From positions 1 to 64,000 of the forward strand of contig NZ_JAKGAP010000009.1 of the NCBI RefSeq assembly GCF_021532375.1: 64,000 nt of DNA, written 5' to 3'. Under the pieces are notes generated by a model. That model was given only the letters and a program-made list of their open reading frames with translations. It ran no database searches and was not told where the DNA came from. Made by a program: the position numbers and the translations under genes. The stretch comes from Paenibacillus alkaliterrae (GTDB lineage: Bacteria; Bacillota; Bacilli; Paenibacillales; Paenibacillaceae). Shown here piece by piece: positions 7,704-17,034 of this stretch (its first letter is position 1; the number at the start of each line of letters is the position of its first letter).

Positions 7704-8497
7704 TTACCGGCCCGGAATTCGAATCGTCACCGTCGTGCCGATGCCAAGCCTGCTGTACACGGAGACTCCGAAGGAGTCGCCGAATAGCAGCTTGATCCGA
7801 TTGTCCACGTTGCGAATGCCGTAACCGGATAAAGTGTCCCCGCTCTCCGGAAGCTCACGGAAGTTTCCGCCTCGCATCCCCATGCCGTCGTCTATGATTT
7901 TGAGAGTGATATCGGCTCCTTCCCGGTAAGCTTTGATGATGATGTTAATCCCAAGCTTATCGTCCCAAATCGCATAGTTTATGCAGTTTTCCACGAATGG
8001 CTGCAGCGTCAGCTTCACGATCGGGCAGGGCAGCACCGACTCGTCGATCTGATAGTGGACGCGCAGCAGGTCGGCGAACCTCACTTGCTGAATGGATACG
8101 TAATATTTAGTAAGCTGAATTTCCTCATTGATCGACATGCGGCTTTTCCCTTTATTGAGGGAAATGCGATAGAACTTGGCCAGATCGGTGACCATTTTGT
8201 TCATTCGCGGGTCCGAGTTTCTAATGGCGAGAGAGGAGATGGAAGCAAGCGTATTATATAGAAAATGCGGGTTAATTTGAGCCTGCAGCACATTCATCTC
8301 CGCTTCCTTCTTATCGATTTCCTTCTTGCACACATCGGAAATTAAGCTATTCAGCCTTTGGGTCATTTTTCGCAGCACGTTGCCCAGCTGACCGATCTCG
8401 TCCCGCCCAAGCGGCCGGATGTCGACGAGTTCGAATTCCTCTCTCTCGATGCGGCGCATCATTCCGACTGCGTTCCCTGATTACCGTGACGGACTTG
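7704..8497 (-). pseudogene. 5'-truncated YesM-type sensor histidine kinase
   Basis: The minus strand reads the C-terminal part of a YesM-family kinase: the end of HAMP (MMRRIEREEFELVDI), the phosphoacceptor motif NPHFLYNTLASISSLA, the ATP-binding PFVENCINYA and the closing GTTVTIRIPGR. Intact family members in this window have 580 to 592 residues; only about 252 are in frame here. Upstream of the ATG at 8462 the HAMP homology seems to continue in another frame (SVTVIRERSR), as if one A had been inserted near 8464-8466. Homology then stops at about 8497, where a glycosidase remnant on the other strand begins. The sensor and membrane parts are missing, so it cannot be a functional membrane receptor. 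Confidence 0.75.
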
Positions 8498-8686
8498 AAG
8501 CGTATGGCAAGGCGAATGAGACTGGGCATAGATTCCTCAAAGGGGCTTGTCTTACGAGATTTATGGAACGGAAAGGAATGGAGCTTGGAGGCAGGCGCAG
8601 AGGAGCATTGCACGGTGCTAGAGCCTGCTGAGTCAAAGCTGCTGCTGTTTAAGCAGTTTATGCGCCAGCATAGGCGCTGCCTCTAG
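8498..8686 (+). pseudogene. C-terminal remnant of a glycoside hydrolase
   Basis: The plus strand reads about 60 residues ending in a stop at 8684-8686. They include LVLRDLWNGKEWSLEAG and VLEPAESKLLLF. This is the style of the last beta-sandwich strands of GH27, GH36 or GH97 enzymes, where RDLW followed by a late hydrophobic strand is common. No catalytic domain precedes it, because the DNA upstream encodes the kinase stump on the other strand. The family assignment is from pattern recall only. Confidence 0.45.
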
Positions 8687-8773
8687 GATTAAAATAAAAA
8701 AAACCGTGACCTTTGCCTTACTTCAACGTATTACCCCTATCGTGCATCATTTTTTAGAAGGGGAGAGATATTA

Positions 8774-9841
8774 TTGAGTAACGATCAGGATCAAAATCAT
8801 GGCCCAAATGTTGCGCATGTCAACACGCGCAGGCCTGCGGAACTTAAGCCGGGTACGGTGAAGAAGCTGGTATTCGGCATCGCGGCGGCTGTCATTGTTA
8901 TCTTTGTAGGATCAACATCGTTTTACACGGTTCAGGAGCAAGAGCGCGCCGCTATTATGACCTTCGGCAAGTATACGGGGGAGAGCTCTGCGGGGCTGCA
9001 TTTCAAATGGCCTTATCCTATCCAGCAAATTCATACCGTTCCGGCAGAGCTCACACAGCGTATTCATATCGGATACCGCGTGAACGGCAATCAAGAAACG
9101 CCGGTGGAAGACGAAGCGATGATGATTACGGGAGACGAAAATATTGTATCCGCTGACGCCGTCGTCCAGTGGAAAATTAGCAATATTCGCGATTTCTTGT
9201 TCAATATCGATGATGCAGAGCAATTTTTGCGCAATGCGGCAAGCTCGTCAATCCGCTCGGTAATCGGTTCGGAGAAGCTGGATTACGCTATTACCGACGG
9301 TAAGACGGTAATCCAGGACAAGGTTCGTGAGAGACTGATCGAGCTGCAGGCCAAATACAATACGGGCATTCAGATCATCGACATTAAGTTCCAGGACATT
9401 GAGCCGCCGAGCGGCCAGGTTGCGGAAGCATTCCGTGAGGTAACGAACGCGCGGGAAGAGAAAAACACGAAAATCAACAACGCGGCGAAATACGAGAATG
9501 ACCGCATTCCGAAAGCGCGCGGCGAGGCACAGGCGCTCCTCGAAATCGCGGAGGGTCAGAAAAAATCGCGTATATTAAATGCTGAGGGCGACGTAGCGAA
9601 GTTCAATGCGATATACGCAGAATATAAGAACAACCCGGGTGTTACGCAAAGCCGTTTGGTGCTTGAGACATTAGAAAAAATATTGCCTAATGCGCAAATT
9701 TTCATTACGAATTCGAACAGCGACACTGTAAACTACTTACCATTAAATGAACTGCTGCGCAGCGGATCGAATAGCGCAACGGCTCCGCCAGCTGCGACAC
9801 CGCCTGCTGCAACGGCTCCGCAGGGAGGAGACGCACAATGA
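8774..9841 (+). CDS. hflK: HflK-like SPFH membrane protein
   Basis: This encodes 355 residues. A charged N-terminus is followed by one membrane segment (about 34-55) and an SPFH domain opening TVQEQERAAIMTFGKYTGES, then a coiled helix region and a Pro/Ala-rich tail (SATAPPAATPPAATAPQ). HflK and HflC form a membrane complex that surrounds the FtsH protease and modulates membrane-protein turnover; no ftsH is adjacent here. The start is TTG at 8774, with GGGGAGAG upstream. The stop overlaps the hflC start by four bases (ATGA), so the two are translationally coupled, in the standard hflK-hflC order. Confidence 0.9.
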   Translation: MSNDQDQNHGPNVAHVNTRRPAELKPGTVKKLVFGIAAAVIVIFVGSTSFYTVQEQERAAIMTFGKYTGESSAGLHFKWPYPIQQIHTVPAELTQRIHIGYRVNGNQETPVEDEAMMITGDENIVSADAVVQWKISNIRDFLFNIDDAEQFLRNAASSSIRSVIGSEKLDYAITDGKTVIQDKVRERLIELQAKYNTGIQIIDIKFQDIEPPSGQVAEAFREVTNAREEKNTKINNAAKYENDRIPKARGEAQALLEIAEGQKKSRILNAEGDVAKFNAIYAEYKNNPGVTQSRLVLETLEKILPNAQIFITNSNSDTVNYLPLNELLRSGSNSATAPPAATPPAATAPQGGDAQ

Positions 9842-10704
9842 AAACAAATCATTGGATAAGTATTATCGTTGGGGTGCTTGCACTTATTTTTCTTTCAGGC
9901 TCGATGTATATCGTGAAGGAAGGCGAATATAAGGTCATCCTCCGCTTCGGCGAAGCCATGAGAGCCACTGGAGAACCGGGATTAAAGCTTAAGATTCCCT
10001 TCATAGAGAACGTGTCGACGCTGCCCAAGTATCAAATGACGTACGAGAGCACCCCGACCACAATTTTAACGAAGGATCAGAAGCCGATAGTTGTCGATAA
10101 CTATACGGTATGGCGGATTACGAACGCTTCGCAATTTTTAAGAACCGTTCAAACGGTAAGCGGGGGCGTTCAACGCCTCGATGAGGCTGTATACAACTCG
10201 GTCAGACGGAAGCTGTCCGAAGTGAACTATGACAACATCATTAGCGAGAACACGGAAAGAGGCAATATTAATGATGAGATTACGAATGATGTCATAGAGG
10301 CATTAAAAAGAGACGACTACGGCATAGAAGTCATTGACGTGCGTATTAAGCGTACCGATTTGCCGGAGCAAAATAAACAAAGCGTATACAACCGAATGAT
10401 TTCCGACCGGCAATCGATCGCAGCCCGCTATTTGTCGGAGGGCGACGAGGAATCACGTAAAATTACGTCTAAGGCGGATCGAACCGCGACCGAGCTGCTG
10501 GCGCAGGCACAATCCGATGCGAAAAAAATTGTCGCGGAGGGCGAGGGCGAAGCGGCGAAAATTTATAATCGCGCCTACGGAAGCGATCCGCAGTTCTACA
10601 ACTTCTACCGGACGCTCGAGAGCTATGCGACGACGTTGAAGAATGAGCCGGTCATTATGATTCCGATCGATTCACCTTACGCGAAGATCTTGTTAGGCCA
10701 ATAG
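9838..10704 (+). CDS. hflC: HflC-like SPFH membrane protein
   Basis: This encodes 288 residues. An N-terminal membrane segment (about 5-25) precedes an SPFH domain (VKEGEYKVILRFGEAMRATG). The helical part carries SDRQSIAARYLSEGDEES and a repeated A-E-G pattern as in HflC. The C-terminus (YRTLESYATTL) is also typical of HflC. It partners HflK in the membrane complex that regulates FtsH. ATG at 9838 overlaps the hflK stop by four bases. A terminator follows at 10722, so the operon is hflKC only. Confidence 0.92.
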   Translation: MKTNHWISIIVGVLALIFLSGSMYIVKEGEYKVILRFGEAMRATGEPGLKLKIPFIENVSTLPKYQMTYESTPTTILTKDQKPIVVDNYTVWRITNASQFLRTVQTVSGGVQRLDEAVYNSVRRKLSEVNYDNIISENTERGNINDEITNDVIEALKRDDYGIEVIDVRIKRTDLPEQNKQSVYNRMISDRQSIAARYLSEGDEESRKITSKADRTATELLAQAQSDAKKIVAEGEGEAAKIYNRAYGSDPQFYNFYRTLESYATTLKNEPVIMIPIDSPYAKILLGQ

Positions 10705-10721
10705 TTTTCACGAATAAGCGT

Positions 10722-10763
10722 AGAGACTGCCTGAATGGTCAAGGACCGGGGTGGTCTCTTTTT
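10722..10763 (+). terminator. Terminator of hflKC
   Basis: AGAGAC at 10722-10727 pairs with GTCTCT at 10754-10759, with weaker inner pairs and five T. Confidence 0.75.
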
Positions 10764-10806
10764 GGATTTTAATTTAGATTAAGCAATTCTCATTTTTTTT
10801 TAATTA

Positions 10807-10880
10807 ATGGGCGCAAAGCCCCGTAAATGCTACTTTTTTTTTCTTAGAGTTATAATTTAGGTAATGGCAAACCTGCTATA
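10807..10880 (+). promoter_or_regulatory. Structured leader of the NlpC/P60 gene
   Basis: A GC stem-loop (GGGC, loop GCAAA, GCCC) at about 10809-10821 is followed by a T-run and then by a second small hairpin, AGGT-AATGGCAA-ACCT, at 10859-10874. GCAAAGCC and GGCAAACC resemble the two conserved arms of the c-di-GMP-I riboswitch but in the reverse order. The stems are short, so this may be only a promoter region with chance similarity. Confidence 0.3.
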
Positions 10881-10915
10881 TTTGTTACTATCACACACAT
10901 GGAGGTAACAAGCAA

Positions 10916-11422
10916 ATGCAGCTAAGAAAATTCATCACGAAGGTCATCCTTGTAAGCATGTGCGCGACTACTGGTTTTACGGCTTTTGAATTTGTACAAG
11001 CCCCGGAAGCTTCCACGGTATCGGCTGCGACAAGCTCGAAAGCGGATAAGGTCATTAGCTTGGCAAAGAGCTACAGCGGCCGCGTCAGCTACGATTGGGG
11101 CACGAAAAATTCGAGCCGCCTAATCTTCGACTGCTCCTCGTTCACGCAATTTATCTACCGTAAAGTAGGAGTCGAATTGAAATGGGGAACCAAGTACCAG
11201 AAATCTCAAGGCTATGGCGTTAGCAAAAGCAATCTTCGCAAGGGTGATCTCGTATTTTTCGATACAATCGGCGTAAATAATCGCGTCATCAACCATGTCG
11301 GCATTTATATGGGCAGCGGAAAGTTCATTCATAACACGCCTGTCAAGGATGGACTCGCGGTCAACAGCTTAACTACTGGATATTGGAAAGACAAATACGT
11401 CAGCGCTCGCAGAGTGCTGTAA
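10916..11422 (+). CDS. Secreted NlpC/P60 peptidoglycan endopeptidase
   Basis: This encodes 168 residues. A signal peptide spans about 1-39 (a KFITKV start, hydrophobic core, ending near VSAAT). The NlpC/P60 domain has its catalytic triad in view: Cys73 in FDCSSF, His127 in INHVGIYMG and His139 in FIHN. It probably cuts the D-Glu to diamino-acid bond in cell-wall stem peptides. There is no LysM or SH3 binding domain, so it is the minimal secreted form common in Paenibacillus. GGAGG lies ten bases before ATG 10916. It sits between terminators at 10722 and 11439 and is therefore monocistronic. Confidence 0.92.
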   Translation: MQLRKFITKVILVSMCATTGFTAFEFVQAPEASTVSAATSSKADKVISLAKSYSGRVSYDWGTKNSSRLIFDCSSFTQFIYRKVGVELKWGTKYQKSQGYGVSKSNLRKGDLVFFDTIGVNNRVINHVGIYMGSGKFIHNTPVKDGLAVNSLTTGYWKDKYVSARRVL

Positions 11423-11438
11423 TTATAGTCCCATAAAG

Positions 11439-11487
11439 CAAGCGGCGGTCAAGAGCAGGCTAAACTGTTCCGGATCACCGCTTTTTT
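11439..11487 (+). terminator. Terminator of the NlpC/P60 gene
   Basis: AAGCGG(C)GGTC pairs imperfectly with GATCACCGCTT, followed by six T. Confidence 0.75.
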
Positions 11488-11571
11488 GCGTCTCATGATG
11501 CGCGCTATTTATTTCTTTTGTAAGATCGTATATCATTTGTCCTATTACATGAGATAAGAGCAGGTGAGCCA

Positions 11572-13314
11572 ATGACGAAACAGAAACGCAATAAAAGCTT
11601 TATGCCCTTTACTTATAAAATGATGATCCCATACCTCTTACTAGTGCTAGTGACTGACGTATTTATCGGTTATATTTCCTATTCGATGCTGATTCAATCG
11701 AGGACGGAAATGGCTGAAACCAATATTCGCACCGCGATGGAGCAGACTCGAAACAATCTAAAATACCAGCTGGACGAAATGCAACGAATGTCCGATTCAT
11801 TCTTCGGGAGCCAAGCGTTTCAGCGCGCGCTTCAGAAAAAAGGAGACTCGTTGGAAAATTATTTGATCATGCTGGATGAAATCGTTCCGCAAATGCAAGC
11901 GCCGCTGCAATTGTATGGAAATCATATCCGTCTAATCGTATATGCGACTAACGAGAATCTTAACTATATTCTTGGCGACAATATGACGGAGCAAATAAAG
12001 GACAGCGATTATTACGTGCTCCCGTTTGCCGAAATCGCGAATAGCCAATGGTATCGCTCCCTTCAAAGCTCAGGAATGGATAACTTATGGCTTCAGGTCG
12101 ATACAGATCAGGATCTGGAGAACGTTTCCCATATTCGCAGGCTGGTATCCTATAGCGACTATAAAACCGTGATCGGTTACATCAGAATAACGACCAGGTT
12201 GAACGATCTGCTAGGCGATTTCAATACGTTCCCGGTTGAGGAAGGCATCGTCCTCCGTCTTCTCGACGAATCTACAGGTACGAACCTTTATCAGCGCGGT
12301 GAAACGGGCGAACCGGTCAACTCCGACTCGTTTCTTATTTTGAAGGAAAGCATTCCCGAGACGGGGGTTGTTATTGAGACGCTTGTCCCCTATTCGTACC
12401 TTGCCAAGGACGCCAGCCGTTTGCAATCCGCAATTTTTACAGTATGCGCAATCAGCTTCCTGGTTATGGCCTTTATCGGTTTTATCGTGGCACGGTTGTC
12501 GGGACGGAAGATGAAACGGATTGTAACCTTTCTGCGTTCCTTCCAGGAGGGGAATTTCCAGAAAAGGCTGCGCTTCAGCGGAAACGATGAGTTTGTCCAT
12601 ATTGCCGATGCCTATAACATTATGGCGTCCAATATACAGGAGCTCATTAAGAGCGTCTATGTGCAGGGGATACAGAAGAAGCAGGCGGAGCTTGAAGCGC
12701 TGCAGGCGCAGATCAATCCTCATTTTTTATATAACACGTTATCAACGATAAGCAGTCTGGCCAATCTCGGGGAAACGCAGAAGGTAACGGGCATGGTTAG
12801 CGGTCTCGCTAAATTTTACAGGCTGTCATTAAACCAAGGGAACGTGTATATTCCTCTCGAGAAAGAGCTGGAACAGATTGAGACTTATTTGGATATTCAA
12901 AAAATCAAGTACGCTGATGCCTTTACCGTTTATTTCGACATCGATTCAGACATCGCCGATTGTCAGGTCATTAAATTGATTTTGCAGCCTTTCGTTGAAA
13001 ATATATTTAAGCATGCCTGGTTTGGCGAGCAGATCGCGATTCGCATTACCGGCAGGCGGGTCGGAGAAAACATCGAGCTCAAGGTCATCGACAACGGGAT
13101 CGGCATGAAGCCGAATACGGTGAAAAATGTGCTGGCCGGGCCTAGCCAATCGGATAGCTATGGGCTAAAAAATGTAGACGACCGCATTAAGCTAAGATAC
13201 GGCGATGAGTTCGGCATTCATATCGGAAGCGTGTACGGAGGGGGAACCACGGTACTCATCCGGCTTCCGGTTGATATAGGCGACAAACGAAATTCCGACG
13301 AGAATGGTTATTAA
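11572..13314 (+). CDS. YesM-type sensor histidine kinase of the galactan locus
   Basis: This encodes 580 residues. Membrane segment 1 is at about 18-40, followed by an extracellular sensing region of about 240 residues, segment 2 (about 286-307), HAMP (about 308-360), the His_kinase domain with NPHFLYNTLSTISSLA and phosphoacceptor His384, and an HATPase domain with PFVENIFKHAW and GIGMK. This family senses extracellular or transported oligosaccharides and phosphorylates an AraC-type response regulator. The regulator gene starts 43 bases downstream at 13358, then come the permeases, binding protein and two GH53 genes. The kinase therefore probably senses galactan fragments. Confidence 0.93.
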   Translation: MTKQKRNKSFMPFTYKMMIPYLLLVLVTDVFIGYISYSMLIQSRTEMAETNIRTAMEQTRNNLKYQLDEMQRMSDSFFGSQAFQRALQKKGDSLENYLIMLDEIVPQMQAPLQLYGNHIRLIVYATNENLNYILGDNMTEQIKDSDYYVLPFAEIANSQWYRSLQSSGMDNLWLQVDTDQDLENVSHIRRLVSYSDYKTVIGYIRITTRLNDLLGDFNTFPVEEGIVLRLLDESTGTNLYQRGETGEPVNSDSFLILKESIPETGVVIETLVPYSYLAKDASRLQSAIFTVCAISFLVMAFIGFIVARLSGRKMKRIVTFLRSFQEGNFQKRLRFSGNDEFVHIADAYNIMASNIQELIKSVYVQGIQKKQAELEALQAQINPHFLYNTLSTISSLANLGETQKVTGMVSGLAKFYRLSLNQGNVYIPLEKELEQIETYLDIQKIKYADAFTVYFDIDSDIADCQVIKLILQPFVENIFKHAWFGEQIAIRITGRRVGENIELKVIDNGIGMKPNTVKNVLAGPSQSDSYGLKNVDDRIKLRYGDEFGIHIGSVYGGGTTVLIRLPVDIGDKRNSDENGY

Positions 13315-13357
13315 GTATCCGGTTGCAACAAGTTAAAGCAAAGGGGCATAGGCATAG

Positions 13358-14917
13358 ATGAATATTTTGTTGGTTGATGATGAAGCGATCGATCTTGAAT
13401 GGCTGCGCCGCAGGGTGGTCAGCAGTGATCTCGCCTTACAGGTGATCGGAACGGCGAATAGCGGCTTCAGCGCATTAAAGATTTTGGAGTCGGAGCATGT
13501 GGATATTATTCTATCTGATATCCGCATGCCGATCATGAGCGGTATGGAATTTGCGCGCAAGGCCAAGGAGCTCAATCCGCAGGTTCAAATCGTATTCATA
13601 AGCGGGCATGAGGATTTTGGTTATGCGAAAGAGGCGCTGCAAATCAATGCTTCCGGTTATCTGCTGAAGCCCGTTGATGATGCTGAGCTGTACGACATGC
13701 TCGCTTCCTTATGCGATAAGGTAGAAAAGGAAAGAGAACAAAATCGCAGCGTAGCGGAAGCCATGTCGCTTGTCAATCAGGAGCTGCTTCTGCGCTGGTT
13801 CAATGATCCAACTTTGGGAGAAGCCATGGAGCAGCATATCCGAGAGTTTCTAGCGCCGCACCTGCAACTCGGTACTGCCGCAGCCATTATCGAAACCGAT
13901 GATCTGGAATGGAAAATTCCGGAGGAAGAAAGACGAACATTCATTACAAAAATTTCCATATTTATCGAGCAATTTGCGATGGAAAAAGGCATAGGCACAT
14001 TGATCATAAGCCACGACGCCCGCTTCGTCGTGCTATCGGCTGTTCAGGAGGATCGTTTCACAGCCTTGCTCGAGGAGCTCATTCAAGCGGTACGTCAAGC
14101 ATTTCCCGTTACGGTTACGATCGGTACTGGGATTTATGGCAATGAAATGAGACAATTGCACAAGTCCTATCGGCAGGCTCAAGCTGCATTAAGCGCGAAA
14201 TGGCTGTTAGGTAAAAATCGTTTGATAAAGGATGGTTCCAAATTGTCGCCGACTGGGGCTTTCGCGACTAATTTAGAAGTAATCGTCGAGCAAATGCTTG
14301 CAGCTATACTGGAATATGATTTAGTTGCGATTGACGATTGCTTGTTAAAGCTGTTTAACCGTCATGTGTCATTGTCCCAGAAGAGCGACATTTACGATCT
14401 TATTATTCGAATTACGTCTAAGCTTCATGCGGATTTGCTGCAGCAAAACGAAAATCTGTACGAACTTCTCAAATGGGAATCGCATCAGCCGGCCGTATTG
14501 TTTCAATTCGAGACGATGGATGATATCCTCTCGTGGCTAAGACGAAGATTTTTCGAATTGTCGGAGCTGCTGTACGTTAAGAATCAAAAGCAAAAGCGCA
14601 AGCTGGTCGAGGAAATCATGAAGTATATCGACGAACGGCTGGAGTATCGCGTTACCCTTAAGGAGGTAGCGGTCAACTTCGATTTTACGCCGAATTATCT
14701 TGGACATTTGTTTAAAGAGGAAACGGGCACGCTGTTCAGCGATTTTTTGAACGAAAGGCGGATGAACCGGGTATGCGAGCTTCTTGCCGATCCTACGCTC
14801 AAAATATATGAGATCGCCAATCGGGTAGGCTACAAAAACATCATTTACTTCAACCGCCAGTTTAAGCAGTCGACGGGAATGACGCCGGGCGAGTACCGCA
14901 AAAAGCATAAAATATAG
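13358..14917 (+). CDS. YesN-type response regulator (receiver plus AraC HTH)
   Basis: This encodes 519 residues. The receiver domain spans 1-120 with acidic pocket Asp7/Asp8 and phosphoacceptor Asp54 in ILSDIRMPIMSG. A linker region of about 290 residues, common in YesN proteins, follows. The C-terminal AraC DNA-binding domain holds NYLGHLFKEETGTLFSDF and ends with STGMTPGEYRKKHK. It is paired with the kinase upstream and should activate the importer and GH53 genes that begin at 15108. A strong terminator at 14934 separates them, so the target operon has its own promoter in 14970-15100. Confidence 0.93.
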   Translation: MNILLVDDEAIDLEWLRRRVVSSDLALQVIGTANSGFSALKILESEHVDIILSDIRMPIMSGMEFARKAKELNPQVQIVFISGHEDFGYAKEALQINASGYLLKPVDDAELYDMLASLCDKVEKEREQNRSVAEAMSLVNQELLLRWFNDPTLGEAMEQHIREFLAPHLQLGTAAAIIETDDLEWKIPEEERRTFITKISIFIEQFAMEKGIGTLIISHDARFVVLSAVQEDRFTALLEELIQAVRQAFPVTVTIGTGIYGNEMRQLHKSYRQAQAALSAKWLLGKNRLIKDGSKLSPTGAFATNLEVIVEQMLAAILEYDLVAIDDCLLKLFNRHVSLSQKSDIYDLIIRITSKLHADLLQQNENLYELLKWESHQPAVLFQFETMDDILSWLRRRFFELSELLYVKNQKQKRKLVEEIMKYIDERLEYRVTLKEVAVNFDFTPNYLGHLFKEETGTLFSDFLNERRMNRVCELLADPTLKIYEIANRVGYKNIIYFNRQFKQSTGMTPGEYRKKHKI

Positions 14918-14933
14918 CTGAAATGAAAAACGT

Positions 14934-14969
14934 AAGCTCGTATCTTAACCGATAGCGGGCTTTTTTTTT
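14934..14969 (+). terminator. Terminator of the kinase-regulator operon
   Basis: AAGCTCG plus TATC pairs with GATA plus CGGGCTT, followed by nine T in total. Confidence 0.9.
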
Positions 14970-15107
14970 GCTATTTGGCCTATGGATATAAACCTCTTAG
15001 CTTCAAATCGTAGATTAAGTATTACTTTTAGTTGTTTGCCTTCATTATGCTGCTCTCTACTTCTTTATATAATGATTACACAGAGAGATTACGGGAGGAG
15101 AGTACAG

Positions 15108-16028
15108 ATGAACCGACACGGATTTTTGGGCGATGTACGAAAGAACAAAACGCTGCTGCTTATGCTGATACCGGCAGTCCTGTTTTTTATATTGTTTGCT
15201 TACGTGCCAATGGCCGGTATCGTGCTTGCATTTAAACAGTTTAATTACGGCGGCGGCATATTCGGAAGCCCTTGGAACGGGCTGGACAATTTCCGGTTTT
15301 TCTTCGAATCGGGCAATGCCTGGATGGTAACGAGAAATACCGCTCTTTACAATATTGCGTTCATTATCGTCAATAACGTGCTGCAAATCGCAGCAGCGAT
15401 CTTATTATTCGAAGCGGTGGGCAAATGGTTCCGGAAAATATCGCAAACTGTCATGTTTCTGCCTTACTTCATTTCGTGGGTCGTCGTAGGCGCTATCGCC
15501 TATAACCTGTTCAACTACGATGTGGGAACGTTGAACTCCATTCTGACAGCGTTCGGCCTCGAGCGGATTGACATTTACAACACGCCTTCTTATTGGCCGT
15601 TCATTCTTGTATTGGTTTCCGCTTGGAAGGCATTAGGTTATGGCTCGGTTATGTACTTGGCTGCGATCACGGGCATCGATACGGAAATGTACGAGGCGGC
15701 CGAGATCGACGGCGCGAACGTTTTTGAGCGGATTTTCCATATTACGATTCCTAATTTGTATCCAACGATCATTATTCTGGTGCTGCTTGCTGTCGGCAAC
15801 ATCTTTAGAGGCGACTTCGGCATGTTCTACAACATGGTCGGAAATAACGGACTGCTGTTCTCTTCGACCGACGTCATTGACACCTTCGTATTCCGGTCGC
15901 TGACGACGTCGAACGAAATCGGGCTGTCGGCCGCAGCGGGCTTTTATCAATCCGTACTTGGTTTTGCGACGATCTTGCTGGCAAACTACGCGGTACGTAA
16001 ATATGACAAAGATCACGCTTTGTTCTAA
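15108..16028 (+). CDS. ABC sugar transporter permease, LplB type
   Basis: This encodes 306 residues with six membrane segments. The inner-membrane permease motif (EAAEIDGANVFERIFHITIP, about 205-224) contacts the ATPase. LplB-type permeases pair with YtcP-type permeases to import oligosaccharides or polymers. ATG at 15108 is chosen for GGGAGGAG just upstream; an in-frame start at 14982 would lie next to the previous terminator. It is the first gene of the operon of permease, permease, binding protein, GH53, GH53. No ATPase gene is present, so a shared MsmX-type ATPase elsewhere is expected. Confidence 0.92.
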   Translation: MNRHGFLGDVRKNKTLLLMLIPAVLFFILFAYVPMAGIVLAFKQFNYGGGIFGSPWNGLDNFRFFFESGNAWMVTRNTALYNIAFIIVNNVLQIAAAILLFEAVGKWFRKISQTVMFLPYFISWVVVGAIAYNLFNYDVGTLNSILTAFGLERIDIYNTPSYWPFILVLVSAWKALGYGSVMYLAAITGIDTEMYEAAEIDGANVFERIFHITIPNLYPTIIILVLLAVGNIFRGDFGMFYNMVGNNGLLFSSTDVIDTFVFRSLTTSNEIGLSAAAGFYQSVLGFATILLANYAVRKYDKDHALF

Positions 16029-16043
16029 AACGGAGGAATGACC

Positions 16044-16979
16044 ATGAGTGCTGCTATGACTAATGAAAAAACGGGCAATGCGCCCAGAGGCGCGGGTAAA
16101 AAGCAAATTGACCGCCTGCTGCTTACGATTATCGGATATGTGTTTATTTCGCTGCTGGCGATTGTGTGCATCATACCGTTTCTTTTAATCATTTCCTCCT
16201 CGCTGACAGAGGAAGCCAAAATCGTCGAGAACGGATTTCAGCTGATTCCAACGGCGTTCTCGGTCGAGGCTTACACGCTCTTGTTTAAATATCCCGCTCA
16301 GATGCTGAAAGCGTATGGCGTAACGATCGCGGTAACGGCGCTCGGCACTTTGGCCGGACTGTTCTTAACGGCGATGACGGCCTACGTGCTGCAGCGCAAG
16401 GATTTTAAATGGCGCAATAAGTTTTCGTTTTTCTTCTTCTTTACGACACTGTTCAGCGGGGGGCTTGTACCTTGGTATTTGATGATCGTCAACTATCTTG
16501 ATCTAAAGGATAGGCTGATCGTGCTCATTCTCCCGATGCTGCTGAACGTGTTCTATATTATCGTTATGAAATCGTTTATGAGCAGCATTCCCGAAGCGAT
16601 TACGGAATCGGCGAAAATTGACGGGGCGGGCGACTTCCGGATTTTTATCCAGCTCATTTTGCCTCTATCCAAGCCCGCATTAGCTACTATCGGCTTGTTC
16701 ATCGCTCTTGCTTACTGGAACGATTGGTATAACGCGCTGCTGTTTATCAGCAACGAAAATTTAATGCCGCTTCAATACTATCTGTACAAAATGCTTGGCA
16801 ATATGGATGGCATGCGCAAGGCAATGGTCAGCTCGGGAGCGGTCGTGACTATGAATATACCGACCGAAAGCCTGAAGATGGCGATGACGATTGTCGCTAC
16901 CGGCCCGATCCTGCTCGCTTACCCGTTCATTCAACGTTATTTCGTGCAAGGCTTAACGATTGGCGCAGTAAAAGGATGA
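16044..16979 (+). CDS. ABC sugar transporter permease, YtcP type
   Basis: This encodes 311 residues. A short charged N-terminus precedes six membrane segments. The coupling loop ESAKIDGAGDFRIFIQLILP is at about 190-209. The C-terminal FVQGLTIGAVKG is typical of the YtcP group. It forms the translocation pore with the LplB-type permease upstream, 15 bases away. ATG at 16044 is seven bases after GGAGG; the ATG at 16038 touches that site and is unlikely. The binding-protein gene follows after 55 bases. Confidence 0.92.
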   Translation: MSAAMTNEKTGNAPRGAGKKQIDRLLLTIIGYVFISLLAIVCIIPFLLIISSSLTEEAKIVENGFQLIPTAFSVEAYTLLFKYPAQMLKAYGVTIAVTALGTLAGLFLTAMTAYVLQRKDFKWRNKFSFFFFFTTLFSGGLVPWYLMIVNYLDLKDRLIVLILPMLLNVFYIIVMKSFMSSIPEAITESAKIDGAGDFRIFIQLILPLSKPALATIGLFIALAYWNDWYNALLFISNENLMPLQYYLYKMLGNMDGMRKAMVSSGAVVTMNIPTESLKMAMTIVATGPILLAYPFIQRYFVQGLTIGAVKG

Positions 16980-17034
16980 CCTCAGGGCAACCTGGTTATC
17001 ATATAAAAATTACCTTTTAGGGGGAATACAGGTC

